From: Propionibacterium sp. oral taxon 192 str. F0372
GTDB taxonomy: Bacteria; Actinomycetota; Actinomycetes; Propionibacteriales; Propionibacteriaceae
Assembly (NCBI RefSeq): GCF_000413315.1
Contig: NZ_KE340297.1
Location: 993,321 to 1,057,320, forward strand
Length of the DNA stretch: 64,000 bases
Direction of reading: 5' to 3'
The first letter of the stretch is position 1; every line of letters begins with the position of its first letter. A program made the position numbers and the translations under genes. Below are positions 1 to 9,309 of the stretch, one piece after another. The notes below the pieces were generated by a model, which was not told the origin of the DNA, ran no database searches, and was given only the letters and a program-made list of their open reading frames with translations.

Positions 1-3000
1 TGAGTTGGTCGCCGGTGGTGGGGTTCCAGATGATGCAGGTGCCGTCGCGGGAGGTGGTGGCCAGGCGTGAGGCGTCGGGTGACCATGCGACGGCGGTCAC
101 CGATCGTGTGTGGCCTTTGAGGGTGGGCATGGCCGGTGTTCCCATATTCATGGCCTGATACCACGAGGCCCCACCCATCGTCGCGTCATTCCAGGCCACC
201 TCTGGCGAAGTGCTGTTGTGGAATTCTGCTTGAGTAAGTGTGGCGCCCGTGAAACAAGCCCCGGTGAGGTTCGCCCACGCGAAAACCGACCTGCGAAGTG
301 ACGCCCCCGCGAGATTTGCCTCGGCCAGGTTGAGCAATGTGGTCGGCGTCCCGGCGAATACCATGTCATCCAGATCGGCTCCCGATAGATCTATCCGAGC
401 AAGATCTGGCGTGGGATATTCTTTTGATTTTGCATGCAATACGTAGTGGAGCAGCAACTCGCTGGCCTGGGCCAGGTAGGGGGCCTTCCAGTCTGTGAGA
501 GTGCTCACCAAGGATGGGTCATCGGCCTCGGCCAGGAGTTGCCCGAGAAAGTCCAGGGTCTCGGTGCTGGGCGTGCGCATCTGCCATGCCGAGCGATCGT
601 CGCGTCTGATGGCATCTAGCAGGTAGTTGGCGAGGAAGAATTCCAGCAATGAGGTGTGCGCGAATCGGAAGGTGCTGGCATTCGGGCCGTCCTCCCGCGC
701 CAGGAAGGTGGCCGTGCGGAGGTCCTCGGCCAGCCTCTCACGATCCCCTGCGCTCAGCTTCGACTCACGATCCTCTACGCTCAGCGTCGACGAGTATGCG
801 TACTGCCGGTCCTGGTCTTCTGCTAACCACCGGCGGAAAACGACCTCTGCCCGGTCCGCCGACAAGCAGGAGAGCCCTTGTCGCCACAGCCATGCGGCCA
901 GTGCGCTCATGAACTGCGCCTTATGTTCTGGACGAATGAAATGCTTCCCCTCGTCGCGCATCAGCCATTTGTCGACCATGAGCCGGTACAGGGTGACCCC
1001 GAGAACTCGTTCCTTACGGGCGCGTTTGGCCTCTAGCTCGGCCACATTGTCACGAATCATGTCCAAGGAGAACGGTCGGGTCGACAATTCGGATAGATTG
1101 TGGACACTTTTGAGCAGATCCATCAGTTTCTCGGGATCCTGGTCGGGGATGGCTGCGGTCAGGTAGGTGCGGACCTGCTTCTCGGTGAGTGGGAGCAGAG
1201 TCATCGCCCGATATGAGTCGGGCTTCACATCCGAGCGTCCCCTCTCCAGGAAGAAGTTGCGTTGCAGGTCGAGGTCTTTGAAGTACTGGGTACGACAAGA
1301 CAACACCAACCGAACCCTCTTGTTTAGCTCGTCCTCCTCCAACAGGTGCAGCACTCCCAAAAGCCGATGGAGCAGTGACTGTCCCTGGTTGCGCGAAAGC
1401 TTCACCAGGATCTCATCAAGCCCGTCGAAGATCACGACACATGGGCCAGCGGCCAACCATTGCTTGAAGGCCTCCCAGGTGTGCGCTGCCGAATGCCGCG
1501 GGAGCCAGTCTTCGCGCATACATGTGGTGATGAGTGTCTCCAGGTCGTCAGCAATCTCGGCATTCGTGATGGTCTTGAGGTTGAAGTACAGCGGCATCGG
1601 AACCGTCGGATCATTCGCCCGCTCCGCACCTAGCTTGCGGGCAAGACGCTGGCAGGTCACCGTCTTGCCCATGCCATATTCACCGAGCAGCGCGAATAAC
1701 CGTGGTTCGGTGGGATTGGTTGCCCAACGAAGCATGGCCTCCAAGACGAGCGTGCCCTGGGCATCTGGTGGGGCAGCGCCGTGTTTTAGCTCCAGCGTTG
1801 ATGCCTGAGTGTCTCGGATCAGCAGCGACCTGTCCTCAAGGATCGCGTCGTGGCGCCCCATGTGGTCCGCTGCCGGGGCAGAGCACGCCGCTGTCGGAGC
1901 AGGGCGCGGGGTGTGCTGGGTCGGTGTCGGGCCCAGCGTGGTGTTCGCCCGGGGGCGGGGTCCACTCAGAGGTCCCCGTTCGAGGATGGCCCTGGTCACT
2001 GTGGCCGCTGCGCGTGCAGCCTGCTTCTGATGGGCGCTCTTGAGCCTGCCGTTCTTGTTCCCATCACCCCAATCGGAGATCCCCTTGACGACCAAGCCTT
2101 CGACCCTACGTTCTCGGCATGCCGTGTGGAGCCCGGAGCCCTCCATCTCGCCGCCCACGACGTTACCGGCGGAACACAGTGCGTCGCGGAAGGTTATATT
2201 GTCCACCAATTTATCGCCGCTGAGAACGATCCCGATGCGCAGGACGGGGAACTGCATGTTATCGGCATGCTCCAACGTGAGTGCCCTGGCGCGCTCAATG
2301 AGCTCGTAGGACATGTCTCGCGGATGGTCTCGGTGCGTATGGGTTCCGTCGGGCTCCACCCGGGCCAATTCGTAGGGGAGGACTGCCTCGGAGACGAGGA
2401 CATCACCGATGCTCTGCTTGCTCTCGTCGGCACCGAAGGCGATTCCCGAGGCAATCACGATCTCGGGATCAAAATGATCGATGGCCTCAAGAGTGCTCGC
2501 CAAGGCGTTCAGTGAGCCTTGCTCGCTGTGCCGGTGGATGATGCGCATGCCACCGCAGGCGCCGAGTTCGTAATAGGTGATGCCGCGTCCAGTATAGCGT
2601 TGCGGCGGGGCGGTTGAGCCGGTGAATTCACGCCAGACGGCCTGTGCCTCGTTGGTGTTGAATGTGAGCACCACGGCCGTTGCTGTGGGGCCGGTTTCCA
2701 CTGCCTTTGCGTCGATCAACTGCTCGGGGCCGATGGCGTCGAGCTCGCCGGTGGAGGCCGTGGGGGCGGGGAGCCTCTCGGCCTCGAACCAGATGAAGCG
2801 GCGTTCTGCACCGATGTTGCGTGCCGACGTCACCTGAATCCGGAAGGTCGAGCCGGTTGCCTCGGCTTCCTGGTTGATCGCCCTTCGAAGATCGCTGAGC
2901 CGTTTGTTCACGGCGCTCACATTGTCGAAGGGGAAGTGTTTGTCACGGATCATCGCGACCTTGACCCTGCCCTCGCCGTCAAGAAGATCGATGATAGCGA

Positions 3001-3082
3001 GGGCTAGTCCCAGGTCTGTGTTGGACAACTGAAGCCGTTCCAGATATCGACGCGCTGCAGTGGGCTGAAGTATCGCTGCCAT
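1..3082 (-). CDS. STAND NTPase: nucleoside phosphorylase-NACHT-pentapeptide-WD40 protein (3' end outside window)
   Basis: One uninterrupted reading frame of 1027 codons runs from ATG 3082 off the left edge. Residues 1-100 form a small domain I do not recognise. Residues about 130-370 match the PNP/MTA-SAH nucleosidase fold, with GGEMEGSG near 310 and GISDWGDG near 335, the usual ribose-binding Glu and catalytic Asp regions. A linker rich in Pro and Ala follows. The NACHT ATPase has Walker A GEYGMGKT (about 464-471) and Walker B VVIFDGLDE (about 550). Pentapeptide-like repeats (LSGADL, LAEANL, LTGACF) occupy about 895-960 and a WD40 blade begins near 985. An AAGGAG ribosome site lies 6 nt before the start. 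This order of enzymatic effector, switch ATPase and repeat sensor is that of NLR-like defence proteins; the defence role is inferred. Confidence 0.88.
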   Translation of the reverse strand, partial: MAAILQPTAARRYLERLQLSNTDLGLALAIIDLLDGEGRVKVAMIRDKHFPFDNVSAVNKRLSDLRRAINQEAEATGSTFRIQVTSARNIGAERRFIWFEAERLPAPTASTGELDAIGPEQLIDAKAVETGPTATAVVLTFNTNEAQAVWREFTGSTAPPQRYTGRGITYYELGACGGMRIIHRHSEQGSLNALASTLEAIDHFDPEIVIASGIAFGADESKQSIGDVLVSEAVLPYELARVEPDGTHTHRDHPRDMSYELIERARALTLEHADNMQFPVLRIGIVLSGDKLVDNITFRDALCSAGNVVGGEMEGSGLHTACRERRVEGLVVKGISDWGDGNKNGRLKSAHQKQAARAAATVTRAILERGPLSGPRPRANTTLGPTPTQHTPRPAPTAACSAPAADHMGRHDAILEDRSLLIRDTQASTLELKHGAAPPDAQGTLVLEAMLRWATNPTEPRLFALLGEYGMGKTVTCQRLARKLGAERANDPTVPMPLYFNLKTITNAEIADDLETLITTCMREDWLPRHSAAHTWEAFKQWLAAGPCVVIFDGLDEILVKLSRNQGQSLLHRLLGVLHLLEEDELNKRVRLVLSCRTQYFKDLDLQRNFFLERGRSDVKPDSYRAMTLLPLTEKQVRTYLTAAIPDQDPEKLMDLLKSVHNLSELSTRPFSLDMIRDNVAELEAKRARKERVLGVTLYRLMVDKWLMRDEGKHFIRPEHKAQFMSALAAWLWRQGLSCLSADRAEVVFRRWLAEDQDRQYAYSSTLSVEDRESKLSAGDRERLAEDLRTATFLAREDGPNASTFRFAHTSLLEFFLANYLLDAIRRDDRSAWQMRTPSTETLDFLGQLLAEADDPSLVSTLTDWKAPYLAQASELLLHYVLHAKSKEYPTPDLARIDLSGADLDDMVFAGTPTTLLNLAEANLAGASLRRSVFAWANLTGACFTGATLTQAEFHNSTSPEVAWNDATMGGASWYQAMNMGTPAMPTLKGHTRSVTAVAWSPDASRLATTSRDGTCIIWNPTTGDQL

Positions 3083-3110
3083 GAGGGCTCCTTGGGAGGG
3101 CGACGAGTTC

Positions 3111-3139
3111 ATCGTAATCAGGTTCTCGTATCTCGTAAA
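3111..3139 (-). promoter_or_regulatory. Possible promoter of the STAND gene
   Basis: Read on the minus strand, TTTACG (3139-3134) and TACGAT (3116-3111) are 17 nt apart, a good sigma70-type spacing, about 30 nt before the ATG at 3082. It is based on pattern only. Confidence 0.4.
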
Positions 3140-3215
3140 GAGCTCTTTTCAGACATCTTCTGGTTGTAACTGCTGGCCGTGGGCCATCGCAAGAGGCCCG
3201 CGCAACCACCAAGCC

Positions 3216-4097
3216 TCAGCCCTCCCGGGTGGTCTGCTCCAGGTATTTGTGCACCACCGCCAGGTCGTCGTCGCCCAGCCCGGCTGCGGTCAGCCCCTCG
3301 TAGAGGGCCAGGGCCTGGGTGCTCATCGGCAGTGTGCGCCCCTTCGAGTTCGCCTCCGACAGGGCGATCTTCAAATCCTTCACCATGAACTTCGCGGCAC
3401 CGGTATTCGAGTAGTCCTGCTGCTCCACCTTCGCCCGTTTAGCCCGCAGCACCGCGGAATCACCCCAGCCATTGGCCAGCATCGTGTACATCAACTCGAC
3501 GTCGACCCCAGCTTCCTCGGCGATCAATGCTGCTTCGGACAGAGCAGCCATCGTCATGCCGACGACCATCTGGTTACAGGCCTTCACCACCTCACCGGCC
3601 CCCAGCGGCCCGCATACCACCGGGTTCCCGCAGGCCCGCAGCACTTCGATGGCATGGGCCACATGCTCGCCCTGCCCACCGACCATGATCGACAGAGTGC
3701 CAGCGATCGCCCCCGCCTCACCTCCGGAAACCGGGGCATCCACCACCTTGATCAGGCCATGTGTGTGTTCGGCCAGGTAAGCGTCGAGGGCCCGCACGTC
3801 GTTCGGGGCCACCGTCGAGGAGACCACCAATACCGTGGGGCTGGTGACATGGGCCATCAACCCCTCAGCCCCATCAAGCAGCGGATAAATCTGCGAGATG
3901 TCTTGCAGCATGTCGATGATCACCGACGCCCCGGCCAGTTCCTTCGGTGTCGCAGCGAAACTCGCCCCCTCGGCCACCAGCTGCTCGGCGGCCTGCCGAC
4001 GACGTGCCCACACCCGTACTCGGTGTCCCGCCTTCAACAGGTTCCGCGCCATCGGGGCGCCCATCTTGCCGGGACCGACCAGTGCCACATCGCTCAT
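3216..4097 (-). CDS. NAD-dependent 3-hydroxyisobutyrate / tartronate-semialdehyde-type dehydrogenase
   Basis: The 293-aa product has the full length of the beta-hydroxyacid dehydrogenase family. It shows an N-terminal Rossmann motif (VGPGKMGAPMARNL, residues 7-20), the substrate-binding DAPVSGGEAGA segment near 123, and GAGEVVKACNQ near 169 with the conserved catalytic Lys. KFMVKDL near 240 is the second conserved block. The family oxidises 3-hydroxyisobutyrate or reduces 2-hydroxy-3-oxopropionate in the cytosol; which substrate applies here cannot be read from sequence. It is transcribed divergently from the membrane protein at 4150. Confidence 0.85.
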   Translation of the reverse strand: MSDVALVGPGKMGAPMARNLLKAGHRVRVWARRRQAAEQLVAEGASFAATPKELAGASVIIDMLQDISQIYPLLDGAEGLMAHVTSPTVLVVSSTVAPNDVRALDAYLAEHTHGLIKVVDAPVSGGEAGAIAGTLSIMVGGQGEHVAHAIEVLRACGNPVVCGPLGAGEVVKACNQMVVGMTMAALSEAALIAEEAGVDVELMYTMLANGWGDSAVLRAKRAKVEQQDYSNTGAAKFMVKDLKIALSEANSKGRTLPMSTQALALYEGLTAAGLGDDDLAVVHKYLEQTTREG

Positions 4098-4149
4098 GGG
4101 CTCAGCCTAGTGAAGAACGTACCAAACCGGTCTCGGTTAGGCTGCATGC

Positions 4150-4896
4150 ATGTCCAACCCCCGCAGCAGCGATCCGATCTCCTTCGACATCGTGGTGATG
4201 CTTTGCTACAACGCGATGCTGCTCATCCAGGTCTTCGGTCTGGGAGTTGCCCCCGGCAACGTGCTGTGGGTGTTCTGGGTGGAGAACGTGTTCATCGGCA
4301 TCGTCGCCTTCATCGCCCTGCGCCACGCCAAACGTTCCGGGAATACCGAGGCAAAGGAGTTCCTCTGGAGCAACAAGGGCCACACGACGAATATGGCACA
4401 GCATCCCCTAAAGTTCCTGGCGGCCTATGGATTCTTCAGCCTGGTGCATATGGTTTTCAGCGTCGTCCTCGGTTTCATGGTCGGGGTCGAGATCACGGTG
4501 GTATCACTGGGGCTGCCGATTCTCATGGCGCTCGCCCGCCAAGTCACCAGCGGCACATCCCTGACCCGCCAGACCGGGCACACCCGCGACCTGCTCGACC
4601 GACGCACGGTGGCCGACGCAATGACCCGCATGGTCGTCTTGCACTTGGCGATCATCCTCGGTTGGATTATCAACATCGCCCTGCTCACCGTGGGCTTGTC
4701 GTGGAACGACACGATGGAACCCGTTGATGTGGGAACCGCATACGAACACTCCCAGGCCGTGCGCGGTCGCTTGGTGGTGACCGTGCTGGTCATCGGCAAG
4801 ACCATCGGCGAATATCTCATCCTGCGACGCAGCCGCAACCTCTTCCGAAAGGCGGTCGCCGAACCCAGCGAACAATATCCGGTCTCCGGCGACTGA
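4150..4896 (+). CDS. Polytopic membrane protein (DUF6498-like)
   Basis: The 248-aa product has an N-terminal hydrophobic segment containing a WVENVFIGIVAF motif and several further membrane helices near residues 95-130, 160-180 and 212-230. The WxEN pattern resembles the DUF6498 family of unknown function. The charged loop after helix 2 (RHAKRSGNTEAKEF) suggests a cytoplasmic face. No enzymatic motif is visible. It stands alone between the dehydrogenase and a convergent response-regulator gene. Confidence 0.6.
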   Translation: MSNPRSSDPISFDIVVMLCYNAMLLIQVFGLGVAPGNVLWVFWVENVFIGIVAFIALRHAKRSGNTEAKEFLWSNKGHTTNMAQHPLKFLAAYGFFSLVHMVFSVVLGFMVGVEITVVSLGLPILMALARQVTSGTSLTRQTGHTRDLLDRRTVADAMTRMVVLHLAIILGWIINIALLTVGLSWNDTMEPVDVGTAYEHSQAVRGRLVVTVLVIGKTIGEYLILRRSRNLFRKAVAEPSEQYPVSGD

Positions 4897-4979
4897 TCGT
4901 GCTTGCGCCGCGACGACGGGGCCCTGGCGATCACCGTCATAATGACCGTCGCTTAGCACCTACGCTCGGCCCGGTGGCC

Positions 4980-5636
4980 TCAGTCCACCAGGCCAGTTTC
5001 GAAGGCGATCAACACCAGCCCCACCCGATCGCGTGCATCCAGCTTCGACAACAGGCGTCCGACATGGGTTTTCACCGTTCCTTCGGCCATGAACAGGGTC
5101 GATGCAATCTCTGAATTGGTGGCACCCTTGGCGATTTCCACCAGCACCTCGCGTTCGCGGTCGGTCAGCACCTCCAGCCGCTCATCGGTCTTTCCCGGGT
5201 CTTCGGGCAGCTTGGAAACAACCTGCTCCAGCAACCGCCGAGTCGCTGAGGGTGCGACGACGGCCTCCCCGTCGGCGACCGACCGGATCGCCGACAGCAG
5301 ATCGTCGGGCCGGGCATCCTTGAGCATGAACCCGGAGGCACCCGCCTTCAGTGCTGCGAAAACATATTCATCAAGGTCGAAGGTGGTCAGCACAAGCACC
5401 TTCGTCGGTAGTCCAGCCTCGACGATCCGCCGGGTTGCCTCCACGCCGTCCATCTCCGGCATGCGAATGTCCATCAGCACCACGTCGGCGGGCTCATTGG
5501 ACAGGGCACTCAGGGCCCCCATGCCATTTGTCGCCTCACCGACCACCTGCATGTCGTCCTCGGCGTCGATGAGCATGCGGAAACCGCTGCGCACCAAGGA
5601 CTGATCATCTGCGAGGAAGATTTTCAGTTTCGACAT
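4980..5636 (-). CDS. NarL/LuxR-family response regulator
   Basis: The 218-aa product has an N-terminal receiver domain with acidic pair DDQ (residues 10-12), phosphoacceptor Asp in VLMDIRMPEMDG (about 56) and Lys in MLKDARPDD. The C-terminal LuxR-type helix-turn-helix (LTDREREVLVEIAKGATNSEIA, about 147 onward, then VKTHVGRLLSKL) binds DNA. It lies 36 bp downstream of the sensor kinase on the same strand and is its evident partner. The stimulus is unknown. Confidence 0.93.
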   Translation of the reverse strand: MSKLKIFLADDQSLVRSGFRMLIDAEDDMQVVGEATNGMGALSALSNEPADVVLMDIRMPEMDGVEATRRIVEAGLPTKVLVLTTFDLDEYVFAALKAGASGFMLKDARPDDLLSAIRSVADGEAVVAPSATRRLLEQVVSKLPEDPGKTDERLEVLTDREREVLVEIAKGATNSEIASTLFMAEGTVKTHVGRLLSKLDARDRVGLVLIAFETGLVD

Positions 5637-5672
5637 CCCGCTTGGTCCTTTCCGTGTTCAGATTCATCATAG

Positions 5673-6992
5673 TTATTCCTTGTCAGAAACCTTTCGGCCG
5701 TCGATGGGCAGCACCGCGTGCACCGTCCAGCCGCCATCTTCGCCTGGGGCAGCCGTCATCCGCCCACCCATGGCCGTGACCCGTTCGGTCATACCCAACA
5801 GCCCGTAGCCGCTGCCCTTGTGTTTGGTCAGCTTGCTCCCGAGATCTCCCGAAGTGGTGCCCGCCCCGTCGTCGGTGACCCTGATGTCGATTGTGTTGGG
5901 GCGATAGGTGATGGTGACCGTGGCCTGCGCCTGATCGCCGGCGTGCTTGAGGAAATTGGTGATCGCTTCCTGGACGATTCGGAAGGCGGTGACCCCCACC
6001 GCAGCCGACACGTCGGGCTGGGGGCCCGACACCGACAGGTGTACTCGTTCGCCGGTCCGCTCCACCATCGCCGCGATCTCGCCCAGCCCGGGGGCAGGCT
6101 GGTAGTCGGCGGAACTGGCGGCCTCCGGACCGTCGCGTAGCACCCCAAGAATCCGGCGCATCTCCCCCAACGCCTCGGTGCCGGTGGCCGCGATCGTCTC
6201 CAGCACCTCGGTTGCTGCCTCGGGACGCTTACGGGCGAGTGCTTTACCTCCGTTGGCTTGGACAATGATCACCGACAACGAGTGGGCGACGACGTCGTGC
6301 AACTCCCGGGCGATCTCGGTGCGCACCCTGGAGCTGGCCATTTTTGCTTGCTGCTCGGCACGGGTGATCTCGGCGGCGTGACGTTCGGCGGCGGCTCGTT
6401 CCCGCTCCTGACGGGCCTTCATGGTGTCGCGGTCGCGCCTGCCCATCAGATAAGGGATCACCACCCAGCCCAGGCACAAAGCGACGAGCGGGCCGATATT
6501 GGGTATCACGACGTAGTCGAGGGGCATCAACTGCGTCGGGGCGGTGTTCGTCCAGCGCAGCGGGCCGAGCACAGAGCCCATGCCTCCGAGCATCACCACC
6601 CAGCGGGATTCGCGTCCGTCCACCCAGCGTGCCACGGAATAACAGGCGATCGGGATCGCCACCACCGACCACGTCGGGCTGCGCAGCAGGATCACCTGTC
6701 CTATCCCCGCCAAGCCCATCATTGCGATCATCAGCATCGGGTTCACCCGGCGCAACGCCAGTGGCAGCACCATGGCGACGGAAGTGACCACCGATGCGAG
6801 GAAATCGGGATGCCGGTAGCCGGTAGCGAAGATATCCCCCCACCCGCAGGTTGCCAGGCACAGCACCACCGCCATGGCGATATCAAACTGCACCGAGCGC
6901 GGCGAGATGAGTTCCACCGGGTCGGTTTCGAGCACGACGACCGGAGTCTCATCGACGCCAGGTACCTGGTGGTCGGTTGTCTCCGTACTCAT
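5673..6992 (-). CDS. Sensor histidine kinase (HisKA_3 family)
   Basis: From ATG 6992 the product is 439 aa; a GTG at 7031 would add 13 residues, but it has no better ribosome site. Several membrane helices occupy about residues 35-185, then a coiled-coil-like stretch rich in Arg, Glu and Ala. The phosphorylated histidine is in ELHDVVAHSL (about 240) and the ATPase end has DDGAGT and GSGYGLLGM. This is the DesK/NarX-type kinase that pairs with NarL-type regulators, and the regulator gene follows directly. Confidence 0.9.
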   Translation of the reverse strand: MSTETTDHQVPGVDETPVVVLETDPVELISPRSVQFDIAMAVVLCLATCGWGDIFATGYRHPDFLASVVTSVAMVLPLALRRVNPMLMIAMMGLAGIGQVILLRSPTWSVVAIPIACYSVARWVDGRESRWVVMLGGMGSVLGPLRWTNTAPTQLMPLDYVVIPNIGPLVALCLGWVVIPYLMGRRDRDTMKARQERERAAAERHAAEITRAEQQAKMASSRVRTEIARELHDVVAHSLSVIIVQANGGKALARKRPEAATEVLETIAATGTEALGEMRRILGVLRDGPEAASSADYQPAPGLGEIAAMVERTGERVHLSVSGPQPDVSAAVGVTAFRIVQEAITNFLKHAGDQAQATVTITYRPNTIDIRVTDDGAGTTSGDLGSKLTKHKGSGYGLLGMTERVTAMGGRMTAAPGEDGGWTVHAVLPIDGRKVSDKE

Positions 6993-7150
6993 CGCACCAA
7001 TGCTAGTCGGGTCTTCCCCAGGTGATCCCACGGCAGGCCCGCACCGGGTCTGACCACCGTAGCGAAACCCTGAAACACCCCGGTGATAACGGGTAATCGG
7101 CGGGCGTGGGTGCTAAGTTCGGGACCTCGACAATGCCGGAAGCACCATCG

Positions 7151-8941
7151 ATGACGACTGTTCGCATTAATCCGTCGTGGCCCGAGTTCGGCCACGACGG
7201 GCTTGATACTGCCCTGGTGGATGCGCTGGTTGCCCGGGTGGTTGCCCGGCAACGCGACGCCGATCATGCGGTGCTCCTGCTGCTGCGGTGCCTGCTCGCC
7301 GACGATCTCCCCGGCAGACAGCGTCGGCTGGCCACCGAGGCGGTGCTCGGCTTTCGTTACGGGCTCGTCGATCCTCGCAGGGATCCAATGGATGCCTGGA
7401 TGGAGCACCGGCAGCTCTCCTTCGCAACGGCCGAGCTGCTCGCCGGTCAACTCTTTGGCGACCAGACCTTCGCCGTCGACGGGCGTGTCGGGGTCCGCCA
7501 CATGCGGACGGCCCGCGTCCAGCTGTCCACTTGGCTGTCTGACCGGTTCTATTTCGGGTTCAGCGAGTGGCTGTCCCCCAGCTGCTACGCGAGTAACGCA
7601 GCGGCCCTCGGCCTGCTCGTCGATCACGCCAGCGACAAGGATATTCGTGCCCGAGCCGGGATTGTCCTCGATCTGCTGCTCGCCGATATCGCACTTCACG
7701 GGTTCAACCACCGGCTGGGGGCGACCATGGGGGTGGGGTTCGCCGAGGAGCTCATCTGCCCATCCGCATCCCCGCTTCATCAGGTGTGGGAGCGTGCCTT
7801 CGGTGAGGACAATCCGCAGGTAGACCCGTCGTCGGTGCTCTCGCTGTTCATCACCTCCCATCACCAGGCGCCTCCGGCTCTGTGCCAGATCGCCAACCAA
7901 CCAGTGCGCCGCGTCATCTCCTCGCACGGGCTCGATCCGCACGAGGTGCCTTCCGCGCTGAACACCCACCCTTGGTTCCCGCGCACCGCCATTCGTGATC
8001 GCATTCGCTTCTGGTGGGGACAACACGCTTTGTCAAAGGCTGATTCGATGCGGAACTCGGTGAGAGGTTTCCAGGAATTCGGCGATGATGGCTGGTTGTC
8101 GGCGATCCGGGATGCGCTGTCACCGCGTCGCCTGACGGACTGGGTGGTGCGATGTCTCAACCCGGTCCCTGCCGGGGCCACCCTGGGGCGAGCCAATGTA
8201 CAGACCGTGTCGACGGCCAACTATCTATTGTCCAGCGTCCAGCGTTACGCTCCGGGTGCCTTCGGCTCCCAACAGCATCTGTGGCATGCTTCGCTGCCAG
8301 GTGACGTGGAGGTCTTCGGTACACATCCCGGATCGGTCAAGCGTTTCCCGATGAGCAGCATCGCCCCCGGCGAGTGGGTGGGCAATGGCATCAATCCCGA
8401 CATCGCCCAGCACCACAATGTGCTGTTGGCAAGCTACGATCTCACCAATCGTCAGGCGCGCCGGGCTCGCTGGGTGCACTTTCACTTCCCCTTCGTCGAC
8501 CTGGATCGTGCCGGTCTGGGCCGTGACTGGGTCGCCGGGCGACGCAGCGACGGATACGTCGGCATTTTGTCCACCCATCGTTTCGAGCAGATCAGCGAGA
8601 GTGAGCTGGTGGTGCGTGCCGCCCGGGGCGCCTATCTGGTGATCTGTGGGGATGACGAGGAATTCGGGTCGTTGCGCGAATTCATCCGGGTGCTGCGCGA
8701 ACACAGCATTACCCGGCACGGGGACACCGTCACCGCCGAGGGGCCGCACGGCAGATTTGCCCTTCGCTCGGGTGGGCCCTTCCGGGTCAATGGTCGGCTG
8801 GTTGGCACGGAGTACCCGCGGTGCGAGGCACCCGGGGTGCTGATCCCGCGTAACCCGATCTCGATCACCTTCCAGGGGGATACCCACAAATTGGTGCTCG
8901 ACTGGGCCACCGGTTCGCGTCACACGACGCGGATCAGTTGA
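7151..8941 (+). CDS. Large protein of unknown function; toroid plus beta-sandwich look of a polysaccharide lyase
   Basis: I do not recognise the family with confidence. The 596-aa product (from ATG 7151, preceded by GGAAG; ATG 7133 and GTG 7106 are upstream in-frame options) has no signal peptide. The first 360 residues are helical and aromatic-rich (FYFGFSEWLSPSCYASN, LHGFNHRLGATMG), recalling an alpha/alpha toroid. The last 220 residues are beta-rich (PGEWVGNGINPDIAQHHN, HTTRIS). Heparinase- or alginate-lyase-like proteins have this order, but I see no diagnostic catalytic motif, so the function is left open. Divergent from the kinase gene. Confidence 0.55.
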   Translation: MTTVRINPSWPEFGHDGLDTALVDALVARVVARQRDADHAVLLLLRCLLADDLPGRQRRLATEAVLGFRYGLVDPRRDPMDAWMEHRQLSFATAELLAGQLFGDQTFAVDGRVGVRHMRTARVQLSTWLSDRFYFGFSEWLSPSCYASNAAALGLLVDHASDKDIRARAGIVLDLLLADIALHGFNHRLGATMGVGFAEELICPSASPLHQVWERAFGEDNPQVDPSSVLSLFITSHHQAPPALCQIANQPVRRVISSHGLDPHEVPSALNTHPWFPRTAIRDRIRFWWGQHALSKADSMRNSVRGFQEFGDDGWLSAIRDALSPRRLTDWVVRCLNPVPAGATLGRANVQTVSTANYLLSSVQRYAPGAFGSQQHLWHASLPGDVEVFGTHPGSVKRFPMSSIAPGEWVGNGINPDIAQHHNVLLASYDLTNRQARRARWVHFHFPFVDLDRAGLGRDWVAGRRSDGYVGILSTHRFEQISESELVVRAARGAYLVICGDDEEFGSLREFIRVLREHSITRHGDTVTAEGPHGRFALRSGGPFRVNGRLVGTEYPRCEAPGVLIPRNPISITFQGDTHKLVLDWATGSRHTTRIS

Positions 8942-8942
8942 T

Positions 8943-8974
8943 GCCAGGCATAGTCAAGGCCAGGCATAGTCAAG
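8943..8974. repeat. Perfect 16-bp tandem duplication
   Basis: GCCAGGCATAGTCAAG occurs twice head to tail immediately after the stop codon of the preceding gene. It looks like a replication-slippage duplication. Confidence 0.9.
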
Positions 8975-9010
8975 AGTGTGGTTCTGGACGGGGAACCTCT
9001 GTCATCGGGT

Positions 9011-9139
9011 TCAGCGGATGGGTTCTGCGGTGGCCGCAGCCCACAACTCAGCTTCGTGACGTGCGCGGATCCTGGTTCGCACCGAGAGGACGGCGAACAC
9101 ACCGGCCAGTATCGCCAAAACGATGGTCAGACGTTTCAT
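9011..9139 (-). CDS. DLW-39-like small membrane protein
   Basis: A 42-aa protein from ATG 9139: MKRLTIVLAILAGVFAVLSV forms one membrane helix, followed by a basic stretch and the tail EAELWAAATAEP. Short actinobacterial DLW-39 family proteins share exactly this design, a helix then a (D/E)LWxxAT tail. The function of the family is unknown. It is convergent with the 7151 gene. A longer in-frame GTG start at 9214 looks less likely. Confidence 0.65.
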   Translation of the reverse strand: MKRLTIVLAILAGVFAVLSVRTRIRARHEAELWAAATAEPIR

Positions 9140-9251
9140 GCCAAGAACTCTAACGTGACCGGGCCCGGGAACTCGCCGACTCGCCTCGGGCGCGGTGAGG
9201 CCGGTCGGCCACAATCAAGATAGTGCCATAGGTCCGTCAAGACGCCACGCA

Positions 9252-9294
9252 CCCGGCGACGATCCTGCTGCTGTCTGGCTGGGTCGTCGCCGGG
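9252..9294 (-). terminator. Hairpin downstream of the ABC operon
   Basis: CCCGGCGACGATCC (9252-9265) pairs with GGGTCGTCGCCGGG (9281-9294), 13 of 14 positions complementary, loop about 15 nt. There is no clear U-tract, so it may be a processing or rho-assisted end. Confidence 0.5.
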
Positions 9295-9309
9295 CATGCG
9301 GTGCAGGGC

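Noticed and set aside
1167-2515. Plus-strand open frames opposite the STAND gene
   Set aside because: The minus strand holds one continuous multi-domain protein with recognisable motifs, so the plus frames are antisense shadows.
3081-4727. Long plus-strand open frame of 548 codons
   Set aside because: It runs antisense through the dehydrogenase and into the membrane-protein gene, has a His/Gln/Arg-rich translation, and no family pattern; it is a GC-rich shadow frame.
8943-8974. Tandem repeat as a possible CRISPR or attachment site
   Set aside because: Only two contiguous 16-bp units without spacers and no integrase nearby; slippage is simpler.
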